Counted from the first letter of the stretch, positions 1 through 9,822 are shown. The stretch: DNA of 64,000 nt from Rhizobium halophilum (GCF_021648825.1 NZ_JAKJHS010000003.1:62001-126000), one strand, 5' to 3'. The notes: generated by a model from the sequence alone, not told the origin. Made by a program: numbers and translations.

Positions 1-1008
1 CGCTTCGTCGCATAGCTCCTCCGCCAGCACTTCCTCGTCGAACTCCTGCGTAAAGATGTGGTAATCGACCTTGTCGTTGAAGTCGTCGAAGGGACTTTGC
101 GGACGGCGCGTTTCGCCGGGAGTCTCGGAATGATCCTCCGCTTCGTCCGACATCTCGTCGTCGGACATCTCGGCGCCTTCCATCTCCCCTTCGTCCAGCT
201 CGTCGTCCGCGGCCTCGCTTTGTTCGGCCGGCGCGGCGTCAGAACCTGCCTCTTCTTCGATCTCTTCGTTCTCGGTCTCGTTGCTGCGCGGCTGATCCTC
301 GTCGTTGGGATTATCCATCTCCTCCGGCTCGGACTCGTCGTCGCCCAGATCTTCCGCCATCTGCATGGAAGAAAGCATGTGCCGCACGAGTTTGGCGAAG
401 GCCTGCTGGTCCTCGATCGCGCCCTTCAGGTTGTTGAGATCCGTCCCGGCCTTCTCCTCAATGAAGGGCCGCCAAAGATCCAGGACCTTGCCTGCGCTGG
501 AAGGCGTCTTGGTGCCGGCAAGTTTCTCGCGCACCATCATTGCCATGGCTTCCGCAAGCGGCGCATCTTCCTGCCGCTCTATGCCGGAAAAGTTTGCTTT
601 GGCATATTTCTCGGCGTTCATGGAGTCTAGGTTGGAGGCCACCCCACTCATACGCAACGCCCCAAGCGATTCCACGCGCGCCTGCTCGACGGCGTCGAAG
701 ACGCTACGGGCGTCCGCTCCTTGTGGCGAGAGAGTAGCGTGCACAGACGTGTCGTGGCAGGCAAGTCGCAACGCCATCGAGTCCCCAAGCCCACGCGTTA
801 CTGCGATCTCGTGAGCCGTCGGACGTTTGGAGATTTCCGGCAGGCGAACGCGATCGCCAGAAAGGCCGGGGCGGTCGTTGCTGAAACTGACCTCGATCTC
901 GTTCTCGCCCGCAATCGAGCGCACGCAGCCCGTAATCGCCTGCCGCAACGGCTCCGTATCAACAGGGCCGCCCGCCTTGCCTTTCAAATTGTCTCCGCGT
1001 CCTGCCAT
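1..1008 (-). CDS. cobT: Cobaltochelatase subunit CobT, N-terminal 336 residues (cut by window edge)
   Basis: CobT works with CobN and CobS in the aerobic B12 pathway, inserting Co2+ into hydrogenobyrinic acid a,c-diamide in an ATP-dependent step in the cytoplasm. The frame opens at the ATG at 1006-1008 (protein begins [14 protein letters not shown]) and is still open at base 1, so the 3' end is missing. About residues 215-300 form a very Glu/Asp-rich linker, typical of CobT between its N-terminal region and the C-terminal von Willebrand A domain, which would lie outside the window. The start is 13 bp after the cobS stop, so the two are surely co-transcribed. Identification rests on the acidic linker, the family N-terminus and the cobS neighbour. 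Confidence 0.93.
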   Translation of the reverse strand, partial: MAGRGDNLKGKAGGPVDTEPLRQAITGCVRSIAGENEIEVSFSNDRPGLSGDRVRLPEISKRPTAHEIAVTRGLGDSMALRLACHDTSVHATLSPQGADARSVFDAVEQARVESLGALRMSGVASNLDSMNAEKYAKANFSGIERQEDAPLAEAMAMMVREKLAGTKTPSSAGKVLDLWRPFIEEKAGTDLNNLKGAIEDQQAFAKLVRHMLSSMQMAEDLGDDESEPEEMDNPNDEDQPRSNETENEEIEEEAGSDAAPAEQSEAADDELDEGEMEGAEMSDDEMSDEAEDHSETPGETRRPQSPFDDFNDKVDYHIFTQEFDEEVLAEELCDEA

Positions 1009-1021
1009 CCGCTGTGCTGCC

Positions 1022-2014
1022 TCAGGCTCCGAGTACGATATTGGCCGCGCTCTCCTTCAGCTCGACACCGAATGCCCGCTGGTACTGTTCGGCCACCAGC
1101 GTACGCTCCAGTTCGTCGCACTTGTTGAGGAAGGTGATCCGGAAGGCAAAGGCGACGTCGCCGAAGATCTCCGCATTTTCCGCCCAGGTGATGACCGTAC
1201 GCGGGCTCATCACCGTCGAAAGATCGCCGTTCATGAAGGCGGAGCGGGTCAAGTCAGCGACCCGCACCATCTTGGAAACCGTCTCGCGGCCCTCGGCCGT
1301 CTTGCCAAAACTCTTCACCTTGGCTGCGACGATGTCGACTTCCTTGTCGTGCGCCAAGTAGTTGAGCGTCGTCACGATCGACCAACGGTCCATCTGCGCC
1401 TGGTTGATCTGCTGGGTCCCATGATAGAGGCCGGTCGTATCGCCAAGACCCACCGTGTTGGCCGTTGCGAAGATGCGGAAGGCGGGATGCGGACGGATAA
1501 CCCGGCTTTGATCGAGAAGCGTCAAGCGACCGGAGGCTTCTAGCACACGCTGGATGACAAACATAACGTCCGGTCGACCAGCATCATATTCGTCGAACAC
1601 AAGCGCGACGTTATGCTGATACGCCCACGGCAGAATACCATCCTTGAATTCAGTAACCTGCTTCCCGTCCTTCAGCACAATGGCGTCCTTACCGACGAGA
1701 TCGATACGGCTGACATGGCTATCGAGGTTGATGCGCACGCACGGCCAGTTTAGGCGCGCCGCAACCTGCTCGATATGGGTGGACTTGCCGGTACCGTGGT
1801 AGCCGGAGACCATGACACGGCGGTTATGGGCAAAGCCCGCCAGGATGGCGAGCGTCGTGTCGCGGTCGAACAGATAGTCGGCGTCGAGATCCGGGACGTA
1901 AGGGTCACCCTTGCTATAGGCTGGGACCTGAATATCGGTGTCGATGCCGAACACGTCCCGAACCGAAACCGTGGTGTCGGGAAGATTGGTAATATCAAGA
2001 TCGATCTTGCTCAT
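1022..2014 (-). CDS. cobS: Cobaltochelatase AAA+ subunit CobS
   Basis: CobS is the AAA+ ATPase that forms the chaperone-like ring with CobT and drives cobalt insertion by CobN in aerobic cobalamin synthesis. The 330-residue length matches the family. Walker A is GYHGTGKST at about residues 71-79 and Walker B LVFDEYD at about 138-144. The sequence '[18 protein letters not shown]' is characteristic of the CobS/MoxR-like clade. The gene lies 60 bp downstream of the J-domain gene and 13 bp upstream of cobT, in one transcription direction. CobN is not in the window. The start is the ATG at 2012-2014. Confidence 0.96.
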   Translation of the reverse strand: MSKIDLDITNLPDTTVSVRDVFGIDTDIQVPAYSKGDPYVPDLDADYLFDRDTTLAILAGFAHNRRVMVSGYHGTGKSTHIEQVAARLNWPCVRINLDSHVSRIDLVGKDAIVLKDGKQVTEFKDGILPWAYQHNVALVFDEYDAGRPDVMFVIQRVLEASGRLTLLDQSRVIRPHPAFRIFATANTVGLGDTTGLYHGTQQINQAQMDRWSIVTTLNYLAHDKEVDIVAAKVKSFGKTAEGRETVSKMVRVADLTRSAFMNGDLSTVMSPRTVITWAENAEIFGDVAFAFRITFLNKCDELERTLVAEQYQRAFGVELKESAANIVLGA

Positions 2015-2074
2015 TATCTCTCCAAGGCACGAGCCACCGCCCGGCCGTCAGTCCTCTGCCAGTTGCAGTACGGC

Positions 2075-2701
2075 TTAGCAGAAACCCGCTTGCTTCAACA
2101 ACTGGTATGCTTGGATCACCGCCCGAAAACGTTCTTCGGAGCCGCGGTCGCCGCCATTGGCATCCGGGTGATGCTTCTTCACCAATTCCTTATACCTGCT
2201 CTTGATCTCGGTCGCATTCGCATTGCCGGCAAGACCCATGGTGTCGAACGCCTTCGCTTCCAGCGTCTTGAGCTTGCGCGCCTGCGGCTGCATGCGGGAT
2301 CCCGCCCCGCGTCCTTCGGCGACGAAGCCGAAGGGATCCTTGATCCTGTGACTGGAGGCGGCCGATCCCGACCGCAGCGTCGAGTGCAAGGGCGCGTGTT
2401 TCGCCGACTTGTTGACACCGACCGTCCAGGTCGGGCGATGGCCGGTGATGGCTTCCTTTTGGTAGCGGGCAATTTCCGTGTCGGAGAGACCGGAGAAGTA
2501 GTTGTAGCCCTTGTTGTACTCTTTGACGTGCTCGAAGCAGAACAGGAAGAACTGCCCCTCAGCATTGCGCCCCACCGGCGCGCGGTGCACGCCCGGACGA
2601 TCGCACCCGTCCCACTGGCAGGTAGGGGCCTCAGCCACCGTCTCCTGCTGAGCTTTTCGGCGCGTCCGTATCCGGTCGAAATATTTGGAATCCAGTTTCA
2701 T
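2075..2701 (-). CDS. C-terminal J-domain protein upstream of cobS
   Basis: A 208-residue protein with a J domain at its extreme C-terminus (about residues 148-208). The diagnostic HPD tripeptide sits in 'VKKHHPDANGG' and is followed by the usual 'FRAVIQAYQLL' helix, so it should stimulate a DnaK-type ATPase. The N-terminal half has no glycine/phenylalanine region or DnaJ zinc finger. Instead it has a Cys/His-rich patch (residues ~28-65: C-x4-C-x5-H, then C-x2-H in 'FLFCFEHVKEYNKGYNYF') that could bind a metal. It is the first gene of a J-protein-cobS-cobT run, an arrangement I recall from rhizobia. A role in chelatase assembly is only inferred from position. Confidence 0.85.
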   Translation of the reverse strand: MKLDSKYFDRIRTRRKAQQETVAEAPTCQWDGCDRPGVHRAPVGRNAEGQFFLFCFEHVKEYNKGYNYFSGLSDTEIARYQKEAITGHRPTWTVGVNKSAKHAPLHSTLRSGSAASSHRIKDPFGFVAEGRGAGSRMQPQARKLKTLEAKAFDTMGLAGNANATEIKSRYKELVKKHHPDANGGDRGSEERFRAVIQAYQLLKQAGFC

Positions 2702-2802
2702 TTGACCTCATTATGGGGTGCAGGAGGGGGGCGAACAAGAATTGACAAACCCCTTTCTTGCTGGTTTCTGGGATGCCCTTCGACGTTCTCCAGAGGCCGA
2801 TC

Positions 2803-3084
2803 ATGTCCGTAAAATCCCGCATCGAAACGCTGCTGCAGAATGGTCTTGCTCCTGAGCGGCTGGAGGTGATCAACGAAAGCCACCACCATGCCGGCCACCA
2901 GCCGAGTTTCGATGGAACTGGCGAAACCCATATGCGGGTCCGCATCGTTGCGAAAAAATTTGAGGGGCTGAGCCGGCTGGAGCGGCACAGGGCGGTCAAC
3001 GAACTGCTGAAGCCGGAACTGGACGCGGGTCTCCATGCTCTTGCCGTGGAAGCTGCAGCACCGGGCGAGCCGACGCGCTGGTAG
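2803..3084 (+). CDS. BolA family protein
   Basis: A 93-residue protein starting at ATG 2803 (MSVKSRIETLLQ). An upstream in-frame start at 2758 would add 15 residues that do not look like the family. It has the BolA fold signature 'LEVINESHHHAGH' followed by 'THMRVRIVAKKFEG' and 'RLERHRAVNELLKPEL', the KH-like helix-turn segment. BolA proteins pair with monothiol glutaredoxins in Fe-S or iron signalling; some act as regulators. It is divergent from the J-domain gene (101 bp shared upstream region) and converges on the CorC-like gene, with 3 bp between the stop codons. The exact subfamily (BolA, BolA2/YrbA) is not resolved. Confidence 0.9.
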   Translation: MSVKSRIETLLQNGLAPERLEVINESHHHAGHQPSFDGTGETHMRVRIVAKKFEGLSRLERHRAVNELLKPELDAGLHALAVEAAAPGEPTRW

Positions 3085-3087
3085 GCG

Positions 3088-4392
3088 CTACTCAGCCGGC
3101 AGGTCGACCGAATCGGCCGGGCGGATACGCAGCCGCGTGATGCGGTTCTTCTCCCGCTTCATCACGATGAAGCGCTTTCCGTAGAAGGTAAAAGCCTGCC
3201 GCTCCTGCGGGATGAGCTTTGATTCGTGAATGACCAGCCCGGCGATGGTAGTCGCTTCCTCGTCCGGCAAATCCCAGTCGAGCGCGCGATTGAGGTCGCG
3301 GATCGGCACCGAGCCGTCGACGATGATCGAGCCGTCTGCCTCCTGGCGCACGCCCTGGATTTCAAGATCGTGCTCGTCGGCGATGTCGCCCACGATCTCT
3401 TCGAGGATGTCCTCCAGCGTCACGATACCTTGCACTTCGCCATACTCGTCAACGACCACCGCGAAATGCACCTTGCGCCGGAGGAAGGCGTTGAGCTGAT
3501 CCTTGAGGGTCGTGCTGTCGGGAACGAACCACGGCTTCTGAGCAATTTTGACGATGTCAAGGTTTTCCGGCTCGACATTTGGCTCGGCGAGCGCCCGCAA
3601 CAGATCCTTGGCATGGACGACGCCGATGATGTTCTCGGTCGAATTGCGCCAGACGGGCATGCGGGTGAACGGGCTTTCCAGTACCGTCCGAACGGCCACC
3701 TCAGGCGGATCGTCCGCATTGACGGCCCGCATCACCGTCCGATGCTTCATGATGTCGGAAACTTCAAGCTCCTCAAGATCCAACAGTCCGCCGACCCGAT
3801 CACGATCCGCCTTTTTGAAGCCGCCCTCGCGGTGCAGATGGTCGAGTGCACTGCGCAGTTCCTCATGCGCGGAGAGCATAGAGGCCTCCTTCGAGAGGTT
3901 GACGCCGAAGATGGCAAGAATTCCGCGAACGATGGCGTTGACTGCACTGGACAGCGGACCAACGACGGCGACGAACATCCGCACGAACGGGGCGACGAAC
4001 ATCGCAAACCGGTCGGGCGCAGAAATGGCCCAGCTTTTCGGCAGCACCTCCGAAAAAACCACCAGCAGGGCGGTCATCAGCAGGGTCGCGAAAGCAACAC
4101 CCGAATCCCCGAACACCGCCAGGAACAGGCTTGTCGTCAAAGCAGATGCGAGAATATTGACAAGATTGTTCCCGATCAGCAGAGCGCCGATGAGGCGGTC
4201 GCGGCGCTTGATCAGCATACCGACCGTGCCAGCCCTTGTATCCCCGTTGCTCTCCAGCGTGTGCATGCGCGCGGGCGAGGCCGCCGTCAGCGCAGTTTCC
4301 GATCCAGAAAAGAAACCCGATGCCACGATCAGCACGATGATCGACAACAAGGTGAGCCAGTATTCGGCGACGATAGAAAGGAAGGCTTCCAC
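3088..4392 (-). CDS. CNNM/CorC-type membrane protein (DUF21 + CBS pair + transporter-associated domain)
   Basis: A 434-residue inner-membrane protein of the HlyC/CorC (CNNM) family, associated with Mg2+/Co2+ efflux or homeostasis. The N-terminal DUF21 region (about residues 1-180) has several hydrophobic segments and the motif 'FFSGSETALTAAS'. Two CBS domains follow (about 210-330, including 'VVDEYGEVQGIVTLEDI'), then a CorC_HlyC C-terminal domain (about 350-425, 'ATTIAGLVIHESKLIPQ'). The start is GTG at 4390-4392. It lies 8 bp after aroB, so it is the last gene of an aroK-aroB-corC run. The family was once called hemolysin, but toxicity is not implied. Substrate specificity cannot be read from the sequence. 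Confidence 0.92.
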   Translation of the reverse strand: MEAFLSIVAEYWLTLLSIIVLIVASGFFSGSETALTAASPARMHTLESNGDTRAGTVGMLIKRRDRLIGALLIGNNLVNILASALTTSLFLAVFGDSGVAFATLLMTALLVVFSEVLPKSWAISAPDRFAMFVAPFVRMFVAVVGPLSSAVNAIVRGILAIFGVNLSKEASMLSAHEELRSALDHLHREGGFKKADRDRVGGLLDLEELEVSDIMKHRTVMRAVNADDPPEVAVRTVLESPFTRMPVWRNSTENIIGVVHAKDLLRALAEPNVEPENLDIVKIAQKPWFVPDSTTLKDQLNAFLRRKVHFAVVVDEYGEVQGIVTLEDILEEIVGDIADEHDLEIQGVRQEADGSIIVDGSVPIRDLNRALDWDLPDEEATTIAGLVIHESKLIPQERQAFTFYGKRFIVMKREKNRITRLRIRPADSVDLPAE

Positions 4393-4400
4393 GATATCTC

Positions 4401-5528
4401 CTAGCGCATCTCTTCCAGGAAACGGAGCACCTCTGACGCCGGTACATCATCGGCGACGAAAGACTGGCCGATCCCGCGCGTAAGGATGAAGGTGAGCTTG
4501 CCGCTCTTCACCTTCTTGTCCTGCGCAATCGCATCCATCAACATCTGGGTCGGAGGCAGGGACCCTTCAATATCCGCAATTTTCGTAGGCAAACCTACAG
4601 CCGAAAGATGAGCGGCAACACGTTGCGCATCGTCGGGGCTCGCCAGGTTCAGGCGGGCCGAGAATCGGTGCGCGAGCACCATGCCGATCGCCACGCCCTC
4701 CCCGTGCACAAGCCTGCTGCTGTCGAAATCCGTCGCTGCTTCCAACGCATGGCCGAAGGTATGCCCAAGGTTCAGAAGTGCCCGCCGCCCTGTCTCCCGC
4801 TCATCTTCCACCACGACGTCGGCCTTGGCCTGACAGCTGATCGCAATGGCTTCGATCCGCTCCGGCCCGCCCTCCAAGACCTTCGTCCAGTTCTTCTCCA
4901 GCCAGTGGAAGAAGGTGGGCTTGTCAATGAGACCATACTTTACCACCTCGGCATAGCCGGCGCGGAATTCGCGGGGCGAAAGACTGTCGAGAGCCGCGGT
5001 ATCGGCCAACACAAGATCCGGTTGGTGAAAGACACCGAGCAGGTTCTTGCCATGCCGGGTATTGATGCCGGTCTTGCCTCCGACCGAGGAATCCACCTGC
5101 GCCAGCAAGGTTGTCGGAATCTGAATGAAGCGGACCCCGCGGCGCACGATGCCGGCAGCGAAGCCCGCTAGGTCACCAATGACGCCGCCCCCCAAAGCGA
5201 TTACCGCATCACCGCGTTCAATCCGGGCCGCAAGCATCATGTCCGTCACGGCCGCAAGGCCATCCATGCTTTTCGTCTTCTCGCCCGCCGGAAGCGTCAG
5301 CGAGACAGCCTCGATCCCGTCGGTCTGGAGGCTGTCCATCAACTGCGCAAGATAGAGAGGCTCCACATGTTCGTCGGTGACGATGGCAGCACGTCGCCCC
5401 TTAAGCCGTGCGGTGATCTCACCTCCGGCCCTGGCAATCATGCCTGGACCGATCAGGATGTCGTAGGCACGCTCTCCCAGAGGAACATGGACCAGCCGTT
5501 CATCGGCTCTGGACGCGGTGCCATTCAT
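4401..5528 (-). CDS. aroB: 3-dehydroquinate synthase
   Basis: AroB converts DAHP to 3-dehydroquinate, the second step of the shikimate pathway to aromatic amino acids. It is an NAD+- and metal-dependent cytoplasmic enzyme. The 375 residues show the family's NAD-binding 'ALGGGVIGDLAGFAAG', the 'PTTLLAQVDSSVGGKTGIN' active-site stretch and metal-ligand histidines in 'NLGHTFGHALE' and 'LVHGEGVAIGM'. The ATG at 5526-5528 overlaps the aroK stop by four bases (ATGA), indicating translational coupling in an aroK-aroB operon, the usual bacterial order. Confidence 0.97.
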   Translation of the reverse strand: MNGTASRADERLVHVPLGERAYDILIGPGMIARAGGEITARLKGRRAAIVTDEHVEPLYLAQLMDSLQTDGIEAVSLTLPAGEKTKSMDGLAAVTDMMLAARIERGDAVIALGGGVIGDLAGFAAGIVRRGVRFIQIPTTLLAQVDSSVGGKTGINTRHGKNLLGVFHQPDLVLADTAALDSLSPREFRAGYAEVVKYGLIDKPTFFHWLEKNWTKVLEGGPERIEAIAISCQAKADVVVEDERETGRRALLNLGHTFGHALEAATDFDSSRLVHGEGVAIGMVLAHRFSARLNLASPDDAQRVAAHLSAVGLPTKIADIEGSLPPTQMLMDAIAQDKKVKSGKLTFILTRGIGQSFVADDVPASEVLRFLEEMR

Positions 5529-6118
5529 TCTCCGTCACCTTTCTTCTCCGCACTTGCCAAGGCGGAAAGGACATTTGTCACCATGGCTTCCTTACGCACA
5601 TGGCCCGATTGCACCGTGAGATCCGCTAATGCGTAGATCGGGTACCGCTGCTTCATCAGGGTCTCGAGCGTCGCCTTCGGGTTCTCGGTCTTCAGAAGCG
5701 GCCGGTGATCCCGTTTGTTTACCCGCTCCCAGAGCACGTCGAGGTCAGCGGCCAGCCAGACGGAAACGCCACGACTGCGGATGACCTGACGGGTGTTCTC
5801 GTTGATAAAAGCTCCGCCGCCGGTGGAGACCACGCGCGGGCCACCCTCCATAAGTCGGGCGATCACGCGGGTTTCAAGCGATCGGAATTCAGCCTCCCCA
5901 TAGGCTGCGAAGAGTTCCGCGATCGTCATGCGCGACACACGCTCGATCTCGGCATCGGTATCGATGAAGGGCAGGGACAGCGCCTGGGCCACCATCCGCC
6001 CTATCACGGACTTGCCCGCTCCCATCAGCCCGACGAAGACGAGATTTCGCTTGCCCAGCGCTGCGCGAGCCTTCTGAGCCAGAGACAGTCCCATCGCGGG
6101 TGCTGAAAGGTCGTTCAT
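5525..6118 (-). CDS. aroK: Shikimate kinase
   Basis: AroK phosphorylates shikimate at the 3-hydroxyl using ATP. The 197-residue protein has a P-loop 'GLMGAGKSVIGRMVA', the shikimate-binding 'DTDAEIE' motif, 'ETRVIARL' and 'STGGGAF', and the lid region 'RDHRPLLK'. An N-terminal extension of about 25 residues precedes the P-loop strand; this is usual in rhizobial AroK. It is the promoter-proximal gene of aroK-aroB-corC and is divergent from the small membrane-protein gene at 6274, with 155 bp between them that must hold both promoters. Confidence 0.96.
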   Translation of the reverse strand: MNDLSAPAMGLSLAQKARAALGKRNLVFVGLMGAGKSVIGRMVAQALSLPFIDTDAEIERVSRMTIAELFAAYGEAEFRSLETRVIARLMEGGPRVVSTGGGAFINENTRQVIRSRGVSVWLAADLDVLWERVNKRDHRPLLKTENPKATLETLMKQRYPIYALADLTVQSGHVRKEAMVTNVLSALASAEKKGDGE

Positions 6119-6273
6119 CGTTCACAATCCATTTGCCGAAGGGTATCGACAAATGGGTCCCGACCGTCAAGCCATGCACGCGTCCAAAGTCGGACTGAAA
6201 CTTGCATGCTGCGCAGCCTTTTCGCATATACTGCCGGTCGTCTTCAGCAGGATTCGCGAAGGAATTCCGTTCA

Positions 6274-6429
6274 ATGCCCACTCTGTTTCGCTTCCTGTTC
6301 ATTCTGGCTGTGATCGCTGGGATCATCTATGGGAGCATGCTGGCGCTGGTCTTCCTCGTCGAGCCTCGCGAACGCGACGTCACCGTTCGAATTCCGTCCG
6401 AACGGCTCAATCCCGCCCCGCAGGAGTGA
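6274..6429 (+). CDS. Small single-pass membrane protein (51 aa) upstream of xerD
   Basis: A short reading frame beginning at ATG 6274 encodes 51 residues: one hydrophobic helix (about residues 4-30, 'FLFILAVIAGIIYGSMLALV') followed by a basic/acidic tail (residues 33-51). It ends 6 bp before the xerD GTG, so the two are probably co-transcribed. I do not recognise a named family. The strongly amphipathic layout and the tight spacing to xerD argue that it is a real gene. In-frame sequence upstream of 6274 is low-quality and unlikely to be coding. Function unknown. Confidence 0.7.
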   Translation: MPTLFRFLFILAVIAGIIYGSMLALVFLVEPRERDVTVRIPSERLNPAPQE

Positions 6430-6435
6430 CAGGGC

Positions 6436-7380
6436 GTGGGAACGCTGACGCGCGCTCATATCGAAGCTTTCCTGGAGATGATAAGTGCCGAGCGCGGTGC
6501 CGCCGCCAATACCTTAGTGTCTTATCAGCGCGACCTCGATCATCTCCACGAATTCCTTGCCGGTCGAAAGAGGTCCCCTTTAGAGGCGGACGCCGCCGAC
6601 CTGCGCGCCTATCTTTCCGAGCTTGCTCAAAGCGGCTTCGCGGCGAGCTCTCAGGCGAGACGGCTGTCGGCGATGCGGCAGTTCTACAAGTTTCTTTACG
6701 CAGAAGGGCTGCGCGGTGACGACCCGAGCGCCATCCTTGACAGCCCAACGAAGGCACGGGCGCTTCCCAAGATCATGAGCGAGGCGGACGTGACCCGCCT
6801 GTTGGACTTGGCCGCAGCAGAGGCCAATGACCCGTCGCCGGGCCAGCTCACACGCCTGCGCATGCTGGCGCTGCTCGAACTGCTCTATGCGACCGGCATG
6901 CGCGTCAGCGAACTCGTTTCACTGCCCGCACGGGTGCTTGGCCAGGAGGGGCGCTTCCTGATCATTCGCGGCAAGGGCAACAAGGAAAGGCTCGTGCCGC
7001 TGTCTCGCTCGGCAATCGAGGCGCTGCGACGCTATGGAGAGGCGCGCAAGGCTGCTGGCAAGGACGACACCGACAGTAACTGGCTCTTCCCCTCCAGCGG
7101 AAAGGAGGGATATCTGCCGAGACAGGTGTTCGCGCGAGACCTTAAGGCCCTCGCCGCCCGCGCCGGCCTTCCCACGGCAGCCATATCGCCGCACGTGATG
7201 CGCCACGCCTTCGCCAGCCACCTTCTCGAGAACGGCGCTGACCTTCGCGTCGTGCAGGAACTGCTGGGTCATTCGGACATTTCCACTACACAGATCTATA
7301 CCCACGTACTCGAAGAGAGGCTCCAACAACTGGTGCAAACGCACCACCCCCTTGCAAAACTGGCGAAAAACCGGGAATAG
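6436..7380 (+). CDS. xerD: Site-specific tyrosine recombinase XerD
   Basis: XerD acts with XerC at dif to resolve chromosome dimers at the septum. The 314-residue protein has the N-terminal SAM-like core-binding domain (about residues 1-95) and C-terminal catalytic domain with all hallmark residues: Arg in 'ATGMRVSEL', Lys in '[11 protein letters not shown]', '[18 protein letters not shown]' and '[16 protein letters not shown]' with the nucleophilic Tyr. The start is GTG 6436, 6 bp after the small membrane-protein gene. The partner XerC is encoded at 51-52 kb. XerD rather than XerC is assigned from overall resemblance ('[16 protein letters not shown]' start, C-terminal tail). Confidence 0.92.
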   Translation: MGTLTRAHIEAFLEMISAERGAAANTLVSYQRDLDHLHEFLAGRKRSPLEADAADLRAYLSELAQSGFAASSQARRLSAMRQFYKFLYAEGLRGDDPSAILDSPTKARALPKIMSEADVTRLLDLAAAEANDPSPGQLTRLRMLALLELLYATGMRVSELVSLPARVLGQEGRFLIIRGKGNKERLVPLSRSAIEALRRYGEARKAAGKDDTDSNWLFPSSGKEGYLPRQVFARDLKALAARAGLPTAAISPHVMRHAFASHLLENGADLRVVQELLGHSDISTTQIYTHVLEERLQQLVQTHHPLAKLAKNRE

Positions 7381-7422
7381 AGGGCCCGCCGGCGCGGCCA
7401 GAACCATCGGAACACGGATCCA

Positions 7423-8376
7423 ATGCAGACTTATCTCGACTTCGAAAAGCCAATCTCAGACCTCGAGGCAAAGATCCACGAGCTAAAGAAGATCGCCGCC
7501 GAAGACGAGAGCATCGATACCTCCGACGAGGTTACTCGCCTCGAAGTCCGAGTTCGCGAGGCCATGGAAGAGATCTACGCCAAGCTGAATGCCTGGCAGA
7601 AGACGCAGGTCGCGCGACATCCGCAGCGGCCTCACTTCGTCGACTACGCGGGCCAGTTGTTCACCGATTTCACGCCGCTTGCCGGTGATCGCAGCTTCGG
7701 CGAGGACGCCGCCATTCAGGCAGGGCTTGCCCGCTTTCGCGGCCAGCCGGTCGCCGTTATCGGCCAGGAAAAGGGCCACGACACCAAAAGCCGCCTCAAG
7801 CACAACTTCGGCAGCCCGCGCCCCGAAGGCTATCGCAAGGCGATCCGTGTCATGGAGATGGCTGATCGGTTCGGCCTGCCGGTGATCTCCCTCATCGACA
7901 CCGCAGGCGCTTATCCGGGCGTAGGCGCCGAGGAACGTGGTCAGGCTGAGGCGATTGCGCGCTCCACGGAGATGTGCCTGGCGCTCACGGTGCCGATGGT
8001 CTCCGTCGTGATCGGTGAAGGTGGGTCGGGCGGCGCCATCGCCATAGCAACCGGCAACCGCGTCTATATGCTGGAGCATTCCATCTACTCGGTGATCTCT
8101 CCGGAAGGAGCAGCTTCGATCCTCTGGCGCGATTCCACGCGGGCCCGCGAAGCCGCGACCAACATGCGTATCACTGCAGCGGACCTCAGGGAGTTGGGCG
8201 TCATCGACGACATCATCGCGGAGCCCACCGGAGGGGCCCATCGCGATCCGCAGGCGGTGATCCACGCCACGGGGGACGTCATTAGCACCGCTCTTGAGGA
8301 GCTCGGCCGAATGTCAGGTGAAGAGGTTCGAAATGCCCGTCGGCAGAAGTTCCTGCAGATCGGCCGCAACCTCTAA
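7423..8376 (+). CDS. accA: Acetyl-CoA carboxylase carboxyltransferase subunit alpha
   Basis: AccA pairs with AccD to transfer the carboxyl group from biotin to acetyl-CoA, giving malonyl-CoA for fatty-acid synthesis. The 317 residues match the family length. The N-terminus '[19 protein letters not shown]' is the signature coiled segment, and the crotonase-like core includes '[21 protein letters not shown]', '[17 protein letters not shown]' and '[12 protein letters not shown]'. ATG 7423 is used. The gene is 42 bp after xerD. In many rhizobia accA follows xerD, consistent with this order. Confidence 0.97.
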   Translation: MQTYLDFEKPISDLEAKIHELKKIAAEDESIDTSDEVTRLEVRVREAMEEIYAKLNAWQKTQVARHPQRPHFVDYAGQLFTDFTPLAGDRSFGEDAAIQAGLARFRGQPVAVIGQEKGHDTKSRLKHNFGSPRPEGYRKAIRVMEMADRFGLPVISLIDTAGAYPGVGAEERGQAEAIARSTEMCLALTVPMVSVVIGEGGSGGAIAIATGNRVYMLEHSIYSVISPEGAASILWRDSTRAREAATNMRITAADLRELGVIDDIIAEPTGGAHRDPQAVIHATGDVISTALEELGRMSGEEVRNARRQKFLQIGRNL

Positions 8377-8550
8377 TATCGCTCGCCGCCTCTAAATCGC
8401 CTGATTTTCACGGATGGTTGCGGGAAGCCGTAGGCAGGCGAGGGGTTTTGCTGGACAGGCTGACGCAAGCGGTTAAGAAGATGTAAAGATTACCGCTTCA
8501 TTATCATGCCTCTGTACTGATTCCTTGCCATAAGCAATTGTGTGGTGTTC

Positions 8551-9822
8551 ATGCCGATACGCCTGAAAAACATTGCCCTCGCCCTGATGCTCGCGACCGC
8601 ACTGGCAGGCTGTAATGACACGCTGGATTCCGTCGACCTTTCACACGTGAAGAACAAGGTCGAACAGCCCCTGCCCTCGCGCATCCTTGCGGAGATGCAG
8701 AAGAAGAACATGCCTCGGAATTCGCCGATCATGATGCGGATCTTTAAGGAAGAGGGTGTCCTCGAGGTCTGGAAAGCGAAGGCTGACAACCGCTTCGACG
8801 TCATCGCTAGCTATTCGATATGCGCGTGGTCCGGCAAGCTGGGACCAAAGGTGAAAGAAGGCGACCGGCAGGCACCGGAAGGCTTCTACAACCTTACGCC
8901 CGCTCATCTGAACCCGAACTCCAAGTATTATCTCGCCATCAATACCGGCTATCCAAACCGCTTCGACCAGGCCCATGGCCGCACCGGATCGAACCTCATG
9001 ATCCACGGCGCATGCTCGTCCTCCGGCTGCTATTCGATGACCGACGAGCAGGTGCTGGAGATCTACGCCTTTGCCCGTGACGCCTTCAAGGGTGGCCAGA
9101 CCGCCGTCCAGCTGCAGGCCTTTCCCTTCCGGATGACTGCTGAGAACATGGCGCGCCACCGCGACAGCGAGCACATCAACTTCTGGAAGAACCTGAAAGT
9201 GGGCTACGACAACTTCGAGGTCACCAAACGCCCCCCTGAGGTCGCGATCTGCGAAAAGAAATATGTTTTCAATCAGGAGATCAACGGGCAGATTTCCAGT
9301 CCCGCCGCTGCTTGCCCGCCGATGTCGACGCCGTCCACGCTTAACGTTGCGCTGGGGTCTTATGAGAAGAGCTACGAGTTAGCCTACCAGAAGGCTTTGA
9401 AGAAGCTGGACGGGATGGTGTGGTACGAGCCGACGGAAGCGGAGCGCAAGGCCGTGGTCGCAGAGAAGCGCAAGGGCCGCGATATCGCCTACGCGCCGAC
9501 CGGCACTTCGCTTGAGGCCGGGAAGCTGTTGAAGCGCGAGCAGTTCGAAGCACTGATGGCTAAACGCACCGCACCACAAAGCACCCCCGCCACAACGGTG
9601 CTCGCCTCGACCTCGTCTCGACCCCAGACTGCGGCAGAACGCATGAAGCAGAGCCGTCTGTCACAAGCGGACGCACAACAGCAAGCGCAGCCTGCTACCG
9701 AAACCGCGGATGCTTCCTCGACGACCGTGCCGATCCCCGCACCCAATCCTCTCGCCTATGCGGCTCCGCCAGTAAGCGCACCCGAAAAAAAACCGTTCTG
9801 GAAGTTCTGGGGCGCCGATTGA
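8551..9822 (+). CDS. L,D-transpeptidase (YkuD/YafK type) lipoprotein
   Basis: A predicted periplasmic lipoprotein of 423 residues. The signal sequence ends in the lipobox ALAGC with Cys at residue 21. The YkuD catalytic domain spans about residues 45-220 and carries the YafK-like active-site pattern 'MIHGACSSSGCYSMTD' with the nucleophilic Cys. Family members cross-link or trim peptidoglycan, or cleave the lipoprotein link. The last ~110 residues are low-complexity, rich in Ala, Pro, Gln, Ser and Thr, and end in 'KKPFWKFWGAD'. ATG 8551 is preferred over an in-frame GTG at 8542. The stop overlaps the next start (TGATG). Confidence 0.85.
   Translation: MPIRLKNIALALMLATALAGCNDTLDSVDLSHVKNKVEQPLPSRILAEMQKKNMPRNSPIMMRIFKEEGVLEVWKAKADNRFDVIASYSICAWSGKLGPKVKEGDRQAPEGFYNLTPAHLNPNSKYYLAINTGYPNRFDQAHGRTGSNLMIHGACSSSGCYSMTDEQVLEIYAFARDAFKGGQTAVQLQAFPFRMTAENMARHRDSEHINFWKNLKVGYDNFEVTKRPPEVAICEKKYVFNQEINGQISSPAAACPPMSTPSTLNVALGSYEKSYELAYQKALKKLDGMVWYEPTEAERKAVVAEKRKGRDIAYAPTGTSLEAGKLLKREQFEALMAKRTAPQSTPATTVLASTSSRPQTAAERMKQSRLSQADAQQQAQPATETADASSTTVPIPAPNPLAYAAPPVSAPEKKPFWKFWGAD

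Noticed and set aside
6436..7380. XerC/XerD genes as phage or genomic-island integrases
   Set aside because: Both tyrosine recombinases have housekeeping length and sequence and lie among core genes; no island features are nearby.
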